NCBI GenBank assembly: GCA_947479055.1
Contig: CANJYE010000003.1
Span: 1 to 64,000, forward strand
Origin: Erythrobacteraceae bacterium
GTDB lineage: Bacteria; Pseudomonadota; Alphaproteobacteria; Sphingomonadales; Sphingomonadaceae
Length of the DNA: 64,000 nucleotides
Direction of reading: 5' to 3'
A program made the translations under genes and the position numbers. The notes beneath the pieces were generated by a model that did not search any database, was not told the DNA's origin, and was given only the letters and a program-made list of their open reading frames with translations. Shown piece after piece: positions 36,305-44,873 of this stretch (position 1 is the first letter of the stretch; each line of letters opens with the position of its first letter).

Positions 36305-39300
36305 GATGGGGTCCGGATCGCGAACAGCGGGGCACCGGGCGCCACGGCCTGCCGTTCGCTGGCATAGACCTTGACGATGGTTCCGCCGAACGGGCTGTGC
36401 AGCGGGCTTTCCATCTTCATCGCCTCGATGATCGCGACCGTATCGCCCGCCAGTACTTCTGCTCCTTCGGCAATTGCCAACTGCCACAATACCCCGCCGA
36501 AGGGTGCCTCGACCAGTTCGCAGCCATCGGGCAGGTCGATGGCGGCATCATCCTGCGCTGCGCTATCCTCGTCTGCCAGTTGGGCCAACCGGCTGAATTC
36601 GCCGCGCGCTTCCCAGTCGGCCCGTTCGGCGGCGAAAGCCGCTTCGCGCTGCTGTTCGAAGGCGGTGATGGACGCGGCGTTGTCGGTGCGTAGGCGACGG
36701 TAATCGGCCAGCGTGAAATGGCCGTCCTCGATCGTGATGGCGCGCCGCCCGAGCGGAAAATCGCGCCGCCATTCGCCCAGTTCCGCATGGCTGACTGGGA
36801 AGAACCGGATGCGGTCGAAGAAGCGCAGCAGCCATGGCTTGCCATCCACGAACGCATCGGTTTGTTGCCAGCTGTTCCACACCTGGATGGTGCGACCGAA
36901 CAGCTGGTACCCGCCCGGCCCCTCCATCCCGTAGATGCACATATAGGCCCCGCCGATGCCGACCACGTTGGGCGGGGTCCAGGTGCGGGCGGGGTTGTAT
37001 TTGGTGGTGACCAGCCGGTGGCGCGGATCGACCGGGGTGGCCACCGGCGCGCCGAGATAGACATCGCCCAGCCCCATCACCAGATATTCGGCATCGAACA
37101 CGATCCGCCGGACATCGTCCTGGCTGGCCAGCCCATTCACCCGGCGGATGAATTCGATATTGTCCGGGCACCACGGCGCATCGTCGCGGACCGAGGCGGC
37201 ATATTTGGCGATGGTTTCGTGAATAGCCGGATCGTTCCACGACAGTGGCAGATGGACGGTGCGCGACGGGATGGTGAAATCGTCCAGTCCGCCCAGCTTC
37301 TCCTCCGCCGCGACCAGCGCGTCGAGCAGCCTGTTCTGCGACAGGGCAAGGCTGTCATAATGGATCTGGAGCGAACGGATGCCGGGCGTCACATCGATGA
37401 TCCCCACAAGATCGAGCCGCTCCAACTCCTCCATCAGCGCATGGACCCGCAGCCGCAGTTCGAGGTCGAGCACGATCGGGCCATATTCGACCAGGAGGTG
37501 CTGATCCCCCTGTCGGCGATAGCAGGTGGCCGGACGGTGACCCGTGGCGGGGATGGTGTGGAGGATCGGGCTGTCCGGTGCCGGGTCCGGGGAGGTCGGG
37601 TCCGACGGGCGCAGCGTTCCTGCCACCAGCGCCTCACGTTCGGCCAGCGCGACAGCGGCGGCGCTCTCGCTCACTGGCTGGAAGCGCAGCGTATCGCCGG
37701 GGGCAAGCTGGCCGATGGTCCACAGGTCCGCCGCAATCACCACGAAAGGGCAGACGAATCCGCCGAGCGAGGGCCCGTCCGGGCCGAGGATGATCGGCAT
37801 GTCGCCGGTGAAATCGACCGCGCCGATGGCATAGGCGTTGTCATGGATGTTGGAGGGGTGCAGCCCAGCCTCGCCGCCATCCTGCCGCGCCCATTGCGGT
37901 TTCGGGCCAGACAGGCGCACGCCGGTGCGGTTGGAATTGTAATGCACCTTCCACGGCGTGTCGCAGATCATCGCGATATCGTCGGGCGTGAAGAAATCGG
38001 GCGCGCCATGCGGGCCATAGAGCACGCGGATGGTCCATTCGCGGGTTGTTTCAGGCAGCGGCAGGCCGGTGGTGTCGAGCGCCTTGTTCAGCGGCTGGGT
38101 ATCGAGGTGCAGCGTGTCGCCGGTCAGCACCGCCCGCCCTGAAGGGCCGCCGAACTCGCCCATGGTGAAGGCGCTGCGGCTGCCGAGATACAGCGGCGCG
38201 TCGATCCCGCCTGCCACCAGCAGGTAACCGCGCATACCGCAACCGCGCACCCGCCCGATCTGGAGGGTCTGGCCTGAAGCGATGTCGATCGCGCGCCAGC
38301 GCGGCACCGGCGCTCCATCCAGCCTCGCGTCGAATTCCGCCCCGGCAAGGCAGATCCGCGCCGCCGCATTGAACAGCAGCGTCGGCCCGGCTGCGGTGAA
38401 TTCCAGTCCCGCCACGCCATCGCCATTGCCAAGAATCCGGTTGCCGAGCCGGAACGACAGCGCGTCCATTGGCCCGGACGGCGGCACGCCGACATTCCAG
38501 TAGCCGATCCGTCCGGGGTAATCCTGCACGGTGTTGGAAGGGCCGCCGATGAGCACGCGGATGCTCTGTGCCTGATAGGGGATCGTTGCCAGCGTGCGTG
38601 TGGTGGCCGTGCCGGTGGTGAAGGCTTCGGACCGCACCACCGTGCGCAGCCAGTCGAGATTGGTCTCGATCCCCGAGAGACGCGTGGCGTCGAGCGCCTG
38701 TTGCAGCGCTGCCACCGCCGCCGCCCGGTTGGGCGCGGTGACGATCAGCTTGGCCAGCATCGGATCGTAATAGGTCGACACGCGCGATCCGGCGGCGATC
38801 CAGCCATCGACCCGCGGCCCATCGGGAAAGCTGACTTCGGTCAACAGGCCGGAACTGGGGCGGTAATCCTGTGCCGGATCCTCGGCATAGAGCCGGACCT
38901 GGATCGAGGCGCCCCGGGGCTGCGCGCTGAAATCGTCGAGGAAGGCGAAGTCGCCTGCCGCGCCGCGCACCATCCATTCGACCAGATCGACCCCGGTGAC
39001 CTGCTCGGTCACGCCGTGTTCCACCTGCAACCTGGTATTGACCTCGAGGAAATAGAAATCATCGCGGTCGGGATCGTAGAGGAATTCGACAGTCCCGGCA
39101 GAGCGGTAATGCGCGCCTGCGGTCAGCCGCACTGCGGCTGCGATCATCGCTTCGCGCGTTGCGGGTGGCAGGTTGGGGGCGGGTGTTTCCTCCACCACCT
39201 TCTGGTTGCGTCGCTGGAGTGAGCAATCCCGCTCGCCCAGTGCAATCACCCTGCCTTGCCCGTCGCCGAACACCTGCACTTCGATGTGACGGGCCTGTTC

Positions 39301-39912
39301 GACATAGCGTTCGAGGAACACCCCGCCATTGCCGAAATTGCCCGCGCCCATCCGCACCACCCCGGCAAAGGCATCGCGCAGTTCAGCCGCATCGGCGCAG
39401 ATCTTCATCCCGATCCCGCCACCCCCGGCCGTGGCCTTGAGGATCACCGGATAGCCGATTGCCTGAGCTGCCGCGACGGCGGCAGCGGGATCGGTCAGCA
39501 GCCCGGTGCCGGGGGCCAGCGCGACGCCATGGGCCTCGGCCAGGTCGCGGGCGGTGTGCTTCAGGCCGAAGGCTTCGATATTGTCCACCGTCGGGCCGAT
39601 GAAGGCGATCCCGGCAGCCTCGCAGGCGGCGGCAAATTCGGTGCTTTCCGACAGGAAGCCATAGCCGGGATGGATCGCCTCGGCGCCGGTCGCGCGGGCG
39701 GCGACAATGATCGCGGGGATATCAAGATAGCTCTCGCTCGCCAGTGCCGGTCCGATCCGCACGGCCTCATTCGCCGCCGCGACATGGAGCGAGCCCGCAT
39801 CGGCATCGCTGAACACCGCGACCGAGCCGATCCCCAGCTTGCGCAAGGTGCGGACGATCCGGCAGGCGATGGCGCCGCGATTGGCGATGAGAACCTTGGA
39901 GAACATCCTCAT
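36301..39912 (-). CDS. Biotin-dependent urea/guanidine carboxylase
   Basis: A 1203-residue single-chain biotin carboxylase. The N-terminal biotin carboxylase domain (KVLIANRGAIACRIVRT; ATP-grasp KATAGGGGIGMK; EVNTRLQVEHGVTE) is followed by a carboxyltransferase region built of KipA/KipI-like parts (PSNTVQDYPGRIGYWNVGVPPSGPMD; later IDVTPGIRSLQIHYD). The C-terminal biotinyl domain carries the biotin lysine in EAMKMESPLHSP. It is annotated in databases as urea carboxylase. In clusters with UAAP1/2 the enzyme has been shown in other bacteria to carboxylate guanidine. The ATG at 39912 overlaps the UAAP2 stop (ATGA); a second ATG two codons later is possible. Confidence 0.9.
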   Translation of the reverse strand: MRMFSKVLIANRGAIACRIVRTLRKLGIGSVAVFSDADAGSLHVAAANEAVRIGPALASESYLDIPAIIVAARATGAEAIHPGYGFLSESTEFAAACEAAGIAFIGPTVDNIEAFGLKHTARDLAEAHGVALAPGTGLLTDPAAAVAAAQAIGYPVILKATAGGGGIGMKICADAAELRDAFAGVVRMGAGNFGNGGVFLERYVEQARHIEVQVFGDGQGRVIALGERDCSLQRRNQKVVEETPAPNLPPATREAMIAAAVRLTAGAHYRSAGTVEFLYDPDRDDFYFLEVNTRLQVEHGVTEQVTGVDLVEWMVRGAAGDFAFLDDFSAQPRGASIQVRLYAEDPAQDYRPSSGLLTEVSFPDGPRVDGWIAAGSRVSTYYDPMLAKLIVTAPNRAAAVAALQQALDATRLSGIETNLDWLRTVVRSEAFTTGTATTRTLATIPYQAQSIRVLIGGPSNTVQDYPGRIGYWNVGVPPSGPMDALSFRLGNRILGNGDGVAGLEFTAAGPTLLFNAAARICLAGAEFDARLDGAPVPRWRAIDIASGQTLQIGRVRGCGMRGYLLVAGGIDAPLYLGSRSAFTMGEFGGPSGRAVLTGDTLHLDTQPLNKALDTTGLPLPETTREWTIRVLYGPHGAPDFFTPDDIAMICDTPWKVHYNSNRTGVRLSGPKPQWARQDGGEAGLHPSNIHDNAYAIGAVDFTGDMPIILGPDGPSLGGFVCPFVVIAADLWTIGQLAPGDTLRFQPVSESAAAVALAEREALVAGTLRPSDPTSPDPAPDSPILHTIPATGHRPATCYRRQGDQHLLVEYGPIVLDLELRLRVHALMEELERLDLVGIIDVTPGIRSLQIHYDSLALSQNRLLDALVAAEEKLGGLDDFTIPSRTVHLPLSWNDPAIHETIAKYAASVRDDAPWCPDNIEFIRRVNGLASQDDVRRIVFDAEYLVMGLGDVYLGAPVATPVDPRHRLVTTKYNPARTWTPPNVVGIGGAYMCIYGMEGPGGYQLFGRTIQVWNSWQQTDAFVDGKPWLLRFFDRIRFFPVSHAELGEWRRDFPLGRRAITIEDGHFTLADYRRLRTDNAASITAFEQQREAAFAAERADWEARGEFSRLAQLADEDSAAQDDAAIDLPDGCELVEAPFGGVLWQLAIAEGAEVLAGDTVAIIEAMKMESPLHSPFGGTIVKVYASERQAVAPGAPLFAIRTPS

Positions 39913-40547
39913 GCGCTCACGATCATCCTGACGGGGGTGGGATTGAAGCCGTTGCAGGGGTTGTTGACCTGCGGGCAGTTGGACACCACCACATCGACGT
40001 CCATTTCCGCGCGGACATCGACTGTCAGCCCGGGGGCGGAAATGCCATCGACAATGCCCAGCGCACCGTCCGCTTCCACCGGCACATTCATGAAGAAATT
40101 GATGTTGGACACCATGTCGCGCTTGCCGCGTCCGACCCGGACATTGGCATCGAGGAAATTGTCCACGCAGGCGTGCTGCGCCTTGGTGTGATGGCCATAG
40201 CGCAGCGTGTTGCTTTCGCATGAGCAGGCCCCGCCGATGGTGTCGTGATACGCCACCGAAGTTCCGGTGATCGTCATCATCGGCCGGCCTTCGTTGGACA
40301 GCAGCACTGCGCCTTCGCGCAGGAAGATGTTGCCCTGTGCGGCGATGGTGTCCTGCGCGCTGTAGCGTTCGGCATCGTCGGCGGCGGCATAGGCGAGGAA
40401 ATCGACCGCCTGGTTGCCTTCCAGATCGACGATCCGCAGCGTCTGCCCGGCCCTGATCCGGAACAACCACGGCGCGCGGGCTGGGACCACCTCGTCATGC
40501 AGGATCGGCCCCGGCAGGCCCTGCGTGGCCGGATCGGCATTGACCAT
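39909..40547 (-). CDS. UAAP2 (DUF1989), probable carboxyguanidine deiminase subunit
   Basis: A 212-residue DUF1989 protein with LRIVDLEGNQAVDFLAY, GGACSCESNTLRYGHHTK (cysteines and asparagine likely at a metal or active site), INFFMNVPVEADG and VVVSNCPQVNNPCNGFNPTPVRM. It forms a pair with UAAP1. In studied bacteria the pair deiminates carboxyguanidine to allophanate; assignment here rests on synteny and family. An AAGGAG site precedes the ATG and lies at the UAAP1 stop. Confidence 0.85.
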   Translation of the reverse strand: MVNADPATQGLPGPILHDEVVPARAPWLFRIRAGQTLRIVDLEGNQAVDFLAYAAADDAERYSAQDTIAAQGNIFLREGAVLLSNEGRPMMTITGTSVAYHDTIGGACSCESNTLRYGHHTKAQHACVDNFLDANVRVGRGKRDMVSNINFFMNVPVEADGALGIVDGISAPGLTVDVRAEMDVDVVVSNCPQVNNPCNGFNPTPVRMIVSA

Positions 40548-40558
40548 GCTGTCGCTCC

Positions 40559-41368
40559 TTACCTGAGGGTGTGATCTTCGGTGTTGAGGAAGGCGCGCAG
40601 CCCTTCGGGGCTGGCGTTGCGGATCGCATCATCGGGCGGGGTGATGGTGCCGCGCCATGCCGTTGCCCGCAGCGCGGTGACGCGGTAGTTCGGGCGCGGA
40701 TCGAGCACATGCGGGCAATTGGCCAGCACCGCGATCAGCTCCATCTCGGCCCGCAGCACCAGCAACCGGCCGGGCGCGAAAGGGCCGGCCTGCGGGGTGA
40801 TCGCGCCGTCGGCCTCAATCTTCACGCCCTTGAACCAGTTCACGCAAGGGTGGACATCCTTGCGCCCCAGCCCGTGCTTGGCCACGCCCAGCAGCAGCCG
40901 GTCGCGCGCGGCGGGATGCGGGCCGTAATTCGTGCCTTCGCCATAGCGGCGCGCGTTCGATGCCGCGTTCGACGCGCCGCAGAAGGCGTCATGGGTTCCG
41001 GCGGTGTCCTCCAGGATGCTCATCATCACCCGGCCCATGTCGGACAGCAGCAGCCTGCCCGCACCGAGATAGCCGTTCCACTGCACTTTCATGGTGTCGG
41101 CCACGTTCAGCCGTTCCAGCGGGTTTTCAGCGTTGAACAGCAGCATCGAGGCGCAGGCATCGCCGTGGAGGTCGACCAGCCTCAGCCGCGTGCCGCGCGC
41201 GATCCGGCGCGAGGCATAGCCACCGGCGGCGACGGTTTCCTCCCACACCACCGGGCCGGGCGCGTCGGGCGCGGCTGCGGGCACGGTCGGCATCGCTTCC
41301 ACCCGGGTTCCGGCCATGGCCCGGGCATGGGCCTGCGCGCCGTGGGGGTCGGCGGTGGCGGAGGTCAT
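40559..41368 (-). CDS. UAAP1 (DUF1989), probable carboxyguanidine deiminase subunit
   Basis: A 269-residue DUF1989 protein, longer than UAAP2 by an Ala/His-rich N-terminus (1-40). Matching blocks are LRLVDLHGDACASMLLF, HDAFCGASNAASNARRYGEG, VNWFKGVKIEADG and LIAVLANCPHVLDPRPNY. Its active-site-like cysteine pattern differs from UAAP2, which suggests one catalytic and one partner subunit. The start overlaps the regulator's stop (ATGA). A start further in (Met18 or Met26) cannot be excluded. Confidence 0.85.
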   Translation of the reverse strand: MTSATADPHGAQAHARAMAGTRVEAMPTVPAAAPDAPGPVVWEETVAAGGYASRRIARGTRLRLVDLHGDACASMLLFNAENPLERLNVADTMKVQWNGYLGAGRLLLSDMGRVMMSILEDTAGTHDAFCGASNAASNARRYGEGTNYGPHPAARDRLLLGVAKHGLGRKDVHPCVNWFKGVKIEADGAITPQAGPFAPGRLLVLRAEMELIAVLANCPHVLDPRPNYRVTALRATAWRGTITPPDDAIRNASPEGLRAFLNTEDHTLR

Positions 41369-41841
41369 GCGCGCGCTCCTTCGGCATGGCTCACGGTCTT
41401 GGATGACAGCGGCGGCAGCAGGGCAGTGGTGGTGACCAGCCGGGTCTGCTGGACGCCCCGGACCTTTCGCAGTGCATCACAAAGATTGTGCAGTTGCAGC
41501 GCGCTTCCCTGGACCAGCAGCACTTCGAGCGACTGGTCATCCTCCAGGAAGATATGCTGCGACGAAATGATCTCCGGGATGAAGGCCGACTGGACCTGCG
41601 CCAGAGCGTGGCGGACTTTGCCCGACTCCGCCCGGTAGATCAGCGTGATCGTGCCGGCCAGCACGGTTTCCGGCCGTTCCCGGGCGTTATGTTCGGCCAG
41701 CTCCTTGCGGATCAGCTCCGCGATCATCTGTGATCGATTATCGACGCCGCGCTCGGCGACCATCCCGTCGAGCTGGCTGAACAGTTCTGCCGGCAGGCTG
41801 ATGCTGAGCCGGACGAGCGATGGGGGAGCGGTTGTTGCCAT
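41365..41841 (-). CDS. NikR-like ribbon-helix-helix regulator without full Ni site
   Basis: A 158-residue regulator. Residues 8-52 form a CopG/RHH DNA-binding domain (VRLSISLPAELFSQLDGMVAERG...SQMIAELIRKEL). Residues 58-140 form an ACT-like sensor as in NikR. By alignment to E. coli NikR, His87 is kept (H96) but His76, His89 and Cys95 are replaced by Ala71, Phe98 and Ser104, so nickel sensing is unlikely. It heads the carboxylase operon and probably senses a pathway compound. A palindrome 20 bases upstream of its start is a likely binding site. Confidence 0.82.
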   Translation of the reverse strand: MATTAPPSLVRLSISLPAELFSQLDGMVAERGVDNRSQMIAELIRKELAEHNARERPETVLAGTITLIYRAESGKVRHALAQVQSAFIPEIISSQHIFLEDDQSLEVLLVQGSALQLHNLCDALRKVRGVQQTRLVTTTALLPPLSSKTVSHAEGARA

Positions 41842-41860
41842 GGCAGTGAAGGCTATTGAA

Positions 41861-41886
41861 TATTACGAATAGTGTAAAGTGTAATA
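41861..41886. promoter_or_regulatory. Candidate operator TATTAC-N14-GTAATA
   Basis: Two six-base half-sites in exact inverted orientation are separated by 14 bases inside an AT-rich island (41851-41893) of otherwise GC-rich DNA. The geometry resembles the NikR operator (six-base half-sites about 16 apart). It lies between the divergent regulator/carboxylase operon and the permease operon, so one site could control both. Confidence 0.5.
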
Positions 41887-41913
41887 ATTATTGTGCGGCG
41901 CAGCGTCTGGAAT

Positions 41914-41944
41914 TTGGACAGCTTGCGGGGTAGTTGCCTAAAAT
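41914..41944 (+). promoter_or_regulatory. Possible sigma-70 promoter for the ABC permease operon
   Basis: TTGGAC (41914-41919) and TAAAAT (41939-41944) are separated by 19 bases and point toward the permease. The spacing is longer than ideal. Downstream, two hairpins (CCCGGC-TTTG-GCCGGG at 41959-41974, and GGTCG/CGACC to 41993) would lie in the 5' leader. Neither has the ACGR loops of a guanidine-II riboswitch. Confidence 0.3.
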
Positions 41945-42066
41945 CTGGGCAAGGAATTCCCGGCTTTGGCCGGGTCGGTGGACCGGATCGACCGTTTCCC
42001 TCGTTTGGCATGGATGTTGCTTTGGCACAGGCGGTGGCTGGCGCCCCACAGCAGCGGAAGGCGTGA

Positions 42067-42882
42067 ATGCGAATCGTCAATATCAGGCCGCAGCGGGGCA
42101 TCCGGATCCTGACCGGTGCCATTCCCATCGCGATCGCGCTGATTGCCTATGCGGTGGTCTCGGCAGCGCGGGCAGAGGCCAATCCGCATGACAAGGTTCT
42201 GCCGACATTCCTCGCCATGGCCGAGGCCGCCTGGCGGCTGTTCAGCCAAGTCGATCCGCGCACCGGCGAGGTTACCGCCTATGCCGATACGGTTGCCAGC
42301 CTGTGGCGGCTGAGCATCGGGGTGGCGATTGCCACGGTTTCGACCCTGCTGCTCGGCCTGGCGCTAGGCGCGGTGCCGATCTTCCGTTCGACGCTGGGGC
42401 CGTTCATCACCATCCTCGCGGTCATCCCGCCGATCGCCGTCCTGCCGATCCTGTTCATCGCGCTGGGGCTGGGCGAGGCATCCAAGATCGCGCTGATCGC
42501 GGTCGGCATCGCGCCCTTCATGATCCGCGACCTCGTTGGCCATGTCTCCGGCTTGCCGGTCGAACAGGCAATCAAGGCGCAGACGCTGGGGGCGAGCAGC
42601 TGGCAACTGATCCTGCGGGTCTACCTGCCGCAGGCGCTGCCCCGCCTGATCGAAAGCCTGCGGCTGTCGATGGGGCCGGCCTGGGTGTTCCTGATCTCGG
42701 CCGAGGCGATCGCGTCGGACGTCGGGCTCGGCTACCGGATATTCCTCGTCCGCCGCTATCTCGCGATGGACATGATCCTGCCCTATGTCGCCTGGATTTC
42801 GCTGCTGGCGATCCTGACCGACGCGGCGCTGCAATGGGTCAGCCGCAAGGCCTTCCCCTGGGCGCATGGAGAAGCGAAATGA
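42067..42882 (+). CDS. ABC transporter permease (guanidine/urea-type cluster)
   Basis: A 271-residue permease of the nitrate/sulfonate/taurine class. It has six predicted membrane segments and the EAA-like loop (EQAIKAQTLGASSWQLILRVYLPQALPRLIESL, about 170-200). The N-terminus shows a cytoplasmic start, then a first TM (about 14-34). It is co-translated with the ATPase (ATGA). Transporters of this type accompany urea carboxylase/DUF1989 clusters and are the presumed guanidine importers. Confidence 0.88.
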   Translation: MRIVNIRPQRGIRILTGAIPIAIALIAYAVVSAARAEANPHDKVLPTFLAMAEAAWRLFSQVDPRTGEVTAYADTVASLWRLSIGVAIATVSTLLLGLALGAVPIFRSTLGPFITILAVIPPIAVLPILFIALGLGEASKIALIAVGIAPFMIRDLVGHVSGLPVEQAIKAQTLGASSWQLILRVYLPQALPRLIESLRLSMGPAWVFLISAEAIASDVGLGYRIFLVRRYLAMDMILPYVAWISLLAILTDAALQWVSRKAFPWAHGEAK

Positions 42883-43634
42883 CTGCGCTGCTCTCCTTCC
42901 GCGATGTCTGGGTCGAATATGGCGACAAGGTCGTGCTCGAACGCGTCACGCTCGATGTGGAACAGGGCTCGTTCGTGTCGGTGGTCGGTCCCTCGGGCGC
43001 GGGCAAGAGCACGTTCCTGCGCCTGATCCTGGGGCAGGAAGGGCCAAGCCACGGCCAGATTCTGATGGATGGCACGCCCCTGACCCCGGAATGCGGACCC
43101 GATCGCGGGGTGGTGTTCCAGCGCTATTCGGTCTTCCCGCACCTGACGGCCTTGCAGAACGTGGTGTTCGCGCTGGAGTGCGAACAATCGCCGCTGCTCG
43201 GCAAGCTGTTCGGCCGCGCGCGCCGCGATGCCATCGCGAAAGCCACCGAAATGCTTGGCGCGGTGGGGCTGGAGCACAATCTCCAGGTCTATCCGGCGCA
43301 GATGTCGGGCGGGATGCAGCAACGCCTCGCGATCGCCCAGGCGCTGATCAAGCACCCGCGCGTGCTGCTGCTGGACGAACCGTTCGGCGCGCTCGACCCC
43401 GGCATCAGGCTCGACATGCACGGGCTGGTCACGCGGCTGTGGCGCGAACATGGCCTCACGATCGTGATGGTGACGCACGACATCAAGGAAGCCTTCAAGC
43501 TCGGCACCCGTGTGCTGACCTTCGACAAGCGACGGATCGACCCGCATGCCCCCAACCGCTATGGCGCGACGGCGGTTTATGACATTGCGGTGAAGCGCAA
43601 GGACGGGGACGTCGCGGCGGTGCTGGCGGAGTAG
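42879..43634 (+). CDS. ABC transporter ATP-binding protein
   Basis: A 251-residue ATPase with Walker A GPSGAGKST, Q-loop VVFQRYSVFPHLT, signature MSGGMQQRL, Walker B LLLDEPFGALD and switch histidine VTHD. It belongs to the nitrate/taurine group and drives the adjacent permease. Its end faces the 3' end of the substrate-binding protein gene, with a hairpin terminator between them. Confidence 0.9.
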   Translation: MTALLSFRDVWVEYGDKVVLERVTLDVEQGSFVSVVGPSGAGKSTFLRLILGQEGPSHGQILMDGTPLTPECGPDRGVVFQRYSVFPHLTALQNVVFALECEQSPLLGKLFGRARRDAIAKATEMLGAVGLEHNLQVYPAQMSGGMQQRLAIAQALIKHPRVLLLDEPFGALDPGIRLDMHGLVTRLWREHGLTIVMVTHDIKEAFKLGTRVLTFDKRRIDPHAPNRYGATAVYDIAVKRKDGDVAAVLAE

Positions 43635-43693
43635 TTACTTCCCATTCGCCAAGGACGAACCGGGTCGAGGCAACGGCATCCATTCCACCCACG

Positions 43694-43723
43694 AAAAAGG
43701 GCCCCGGCACGCAGCCGGGACCC
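43694..43723 (-). terminator. Intrinsic terminator for the substrate-binding protein operon
   Basis: On the minus strand, a ten-base stem with one mismatch (43723-43714 with 43708-43699, loop TGCGT) is followed by five T residues (43698-43694). It is a good rho-independent terminator for the LysR-oxygenase-binding-protein unit. Confidence 0.8.
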
Positions 43724-43746
43724 TCCCTCGCGTCCATCGCTGGAAG

Positions 43747-44850
43747 TCAGAGTTTGCCGTCGGCGGCCATTGCCATGAAGGTCGGGTCGAACCGCAGCTT
43801 CACGTTCTTCTTGTCGCCCAGTACCTTGCCGCCCGGGAATTCGATGCCGATGGCATCGACCGAGGTGGCGTTGGGGCCGAACAGGCCCTTGGAGAAGCTG
43901 AACTGGCGCACGCCGTCCTCATGCTTCATGATGTCGCCGCTGTTGTTGTAGGCCACTGCATCGGCGGCCTTCATGTAGAGGAAGGTGGCCTTGAGCTGCG
44001 CCTTGTAGTTTTCGGTGGTGGTGCCGGACAGCTTGGCCATTTCGGCAATCGCTTCTTCCGACTTGGCATCGCCCTTGGCCATGATGTCCATCACTTCGTA
44101 CCAAGCGCCGACCAGCGCCTTGCCCAGCGCCGGGTTGGCCTTGAGCGTGGCGGTGGAGACGGTCATCAGGTCCTGGATCTCGTTGGGGATCTTGGTGCTG
44201 TCGAACACCAGCGTCGCGCCGGGAGCCTTGACGATTTCCGAGAGCTGCGGGTTCCAGGCGGCCACGGCCTTCACATCGGGCGAGGAGAAGGCACCGACGA
44301 TGTCGGCGTCAGAAGTGTTGACGGTCTTGACGTCGGACAGCTTCATCCCGTTCAGCTCCAGCGCGCGCGCCAGCAGATAATGGGAGACCGACAGTTCAAC
44401 GAGGTTGACCGTGCGGCCCTTGATGTCGGCCATGCTTGCGCCGCCCTTGAGAACGATGCCGTCATTGCCGTTGGAATAATCGCCGATGATCAGCGAGGTC
44501 GTGTCCTTGCCCCCGGCGGCGGGGATGGTCAGCGCGTCCATGTTGGTGGAAGCAACGCCATCGAGCTTGCCGGCGGTGTACTGGTTGATCGATTCGACAT
44601 AGTCGTTGACCTGAATGAGGTTGACCTTGATGCCGTATTTGTCGGCCCATTTCTTGAGGATGCCGCTCTTTTCGGCATAGGCCCAGGGCATCCAGCCGGC
44701 GTAGATCGACCAGCCGATGTTGAATTCGGTCTTGGGTGCTTCGGCGGCCGGTTCGCTGCCGGCTTCTTCCTTCGGCCCGCCGCAGGCCGAAAGCAGCAGC
44801 AGGCTGGCCGCCGCCACGCCGTTCAATGTCTTCTTCCATCCGATTTTCAT
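43747..44850 (-). CDS. ABC substrate-binding lipoprotein (urea-carboxylase-region type)
   Basis: A 367-residue lipoprotein with a signal and lipobox (LLLLSAC23). It has the NMT1/SsuA-like binding fold with NIGWSIYAGWMPWAYAEKSGILKKWADKYGI, then STNMDALTIPAAGG and SDADIVGAFSSPDVKAVAAWNP. It matches the family described as the periplasmic binding protein of the urea carboxylase region. It lies on the opposite strand from its permease and ATPase, downstream of the oxygenase. AAGGGGAA precedes the ATG. Guanidine or a guanidino compound is the likely ligand. Confidence 0.88.
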   Translation of the reverse strand: MKIGWKKTLNGVAAASLLLLSACGGPKEEAGSEPAAEAPKTEFNIGWSIYAGWMPWAYAEKSGILKKWADKYGIKVNLIQVNDYVESINQYTAGKLDGVASTNMDALTIPAAGGKDTTSLIIGDYSNGNDGIVLKGGASMADIKGRTVNLVELSVSHYLLARALELNGMKLSDVKTVNTSDADIVGAFSSPDVKAVAAWNPQLSEIVKAPGATLVFDSTKIPNEIQDLMTVSTATLKANPALGKALVGAWYEVMDIMAKGDAKSEEAIAEMAKLSGTTTENYKAQLKATFLYMKAADAVAYNNSGDIMKHEDGVRQFSFSKGLFGPNATSVDAIGIEFPGGKVLGDKKNVKLRFDPTFMAMAADGKL

Positions 44851-44873
44851 GCAAATTCCCCTTGGTTGAACAT

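Noticed and set aside
37000-37400. Split of the carboxylase into two genes
   Set aside because: The reading frame is continuous from the biotin carboxylase domain to the biotinyl domain, with a length matching single-chain family members.
41842-42066. Mini-ykkC (guanidine-II) riboswitch
   Set aside because: Two hairpins are present, but the loop of the first is TTTG and the second loop is long; neither has the required ACGR loop.
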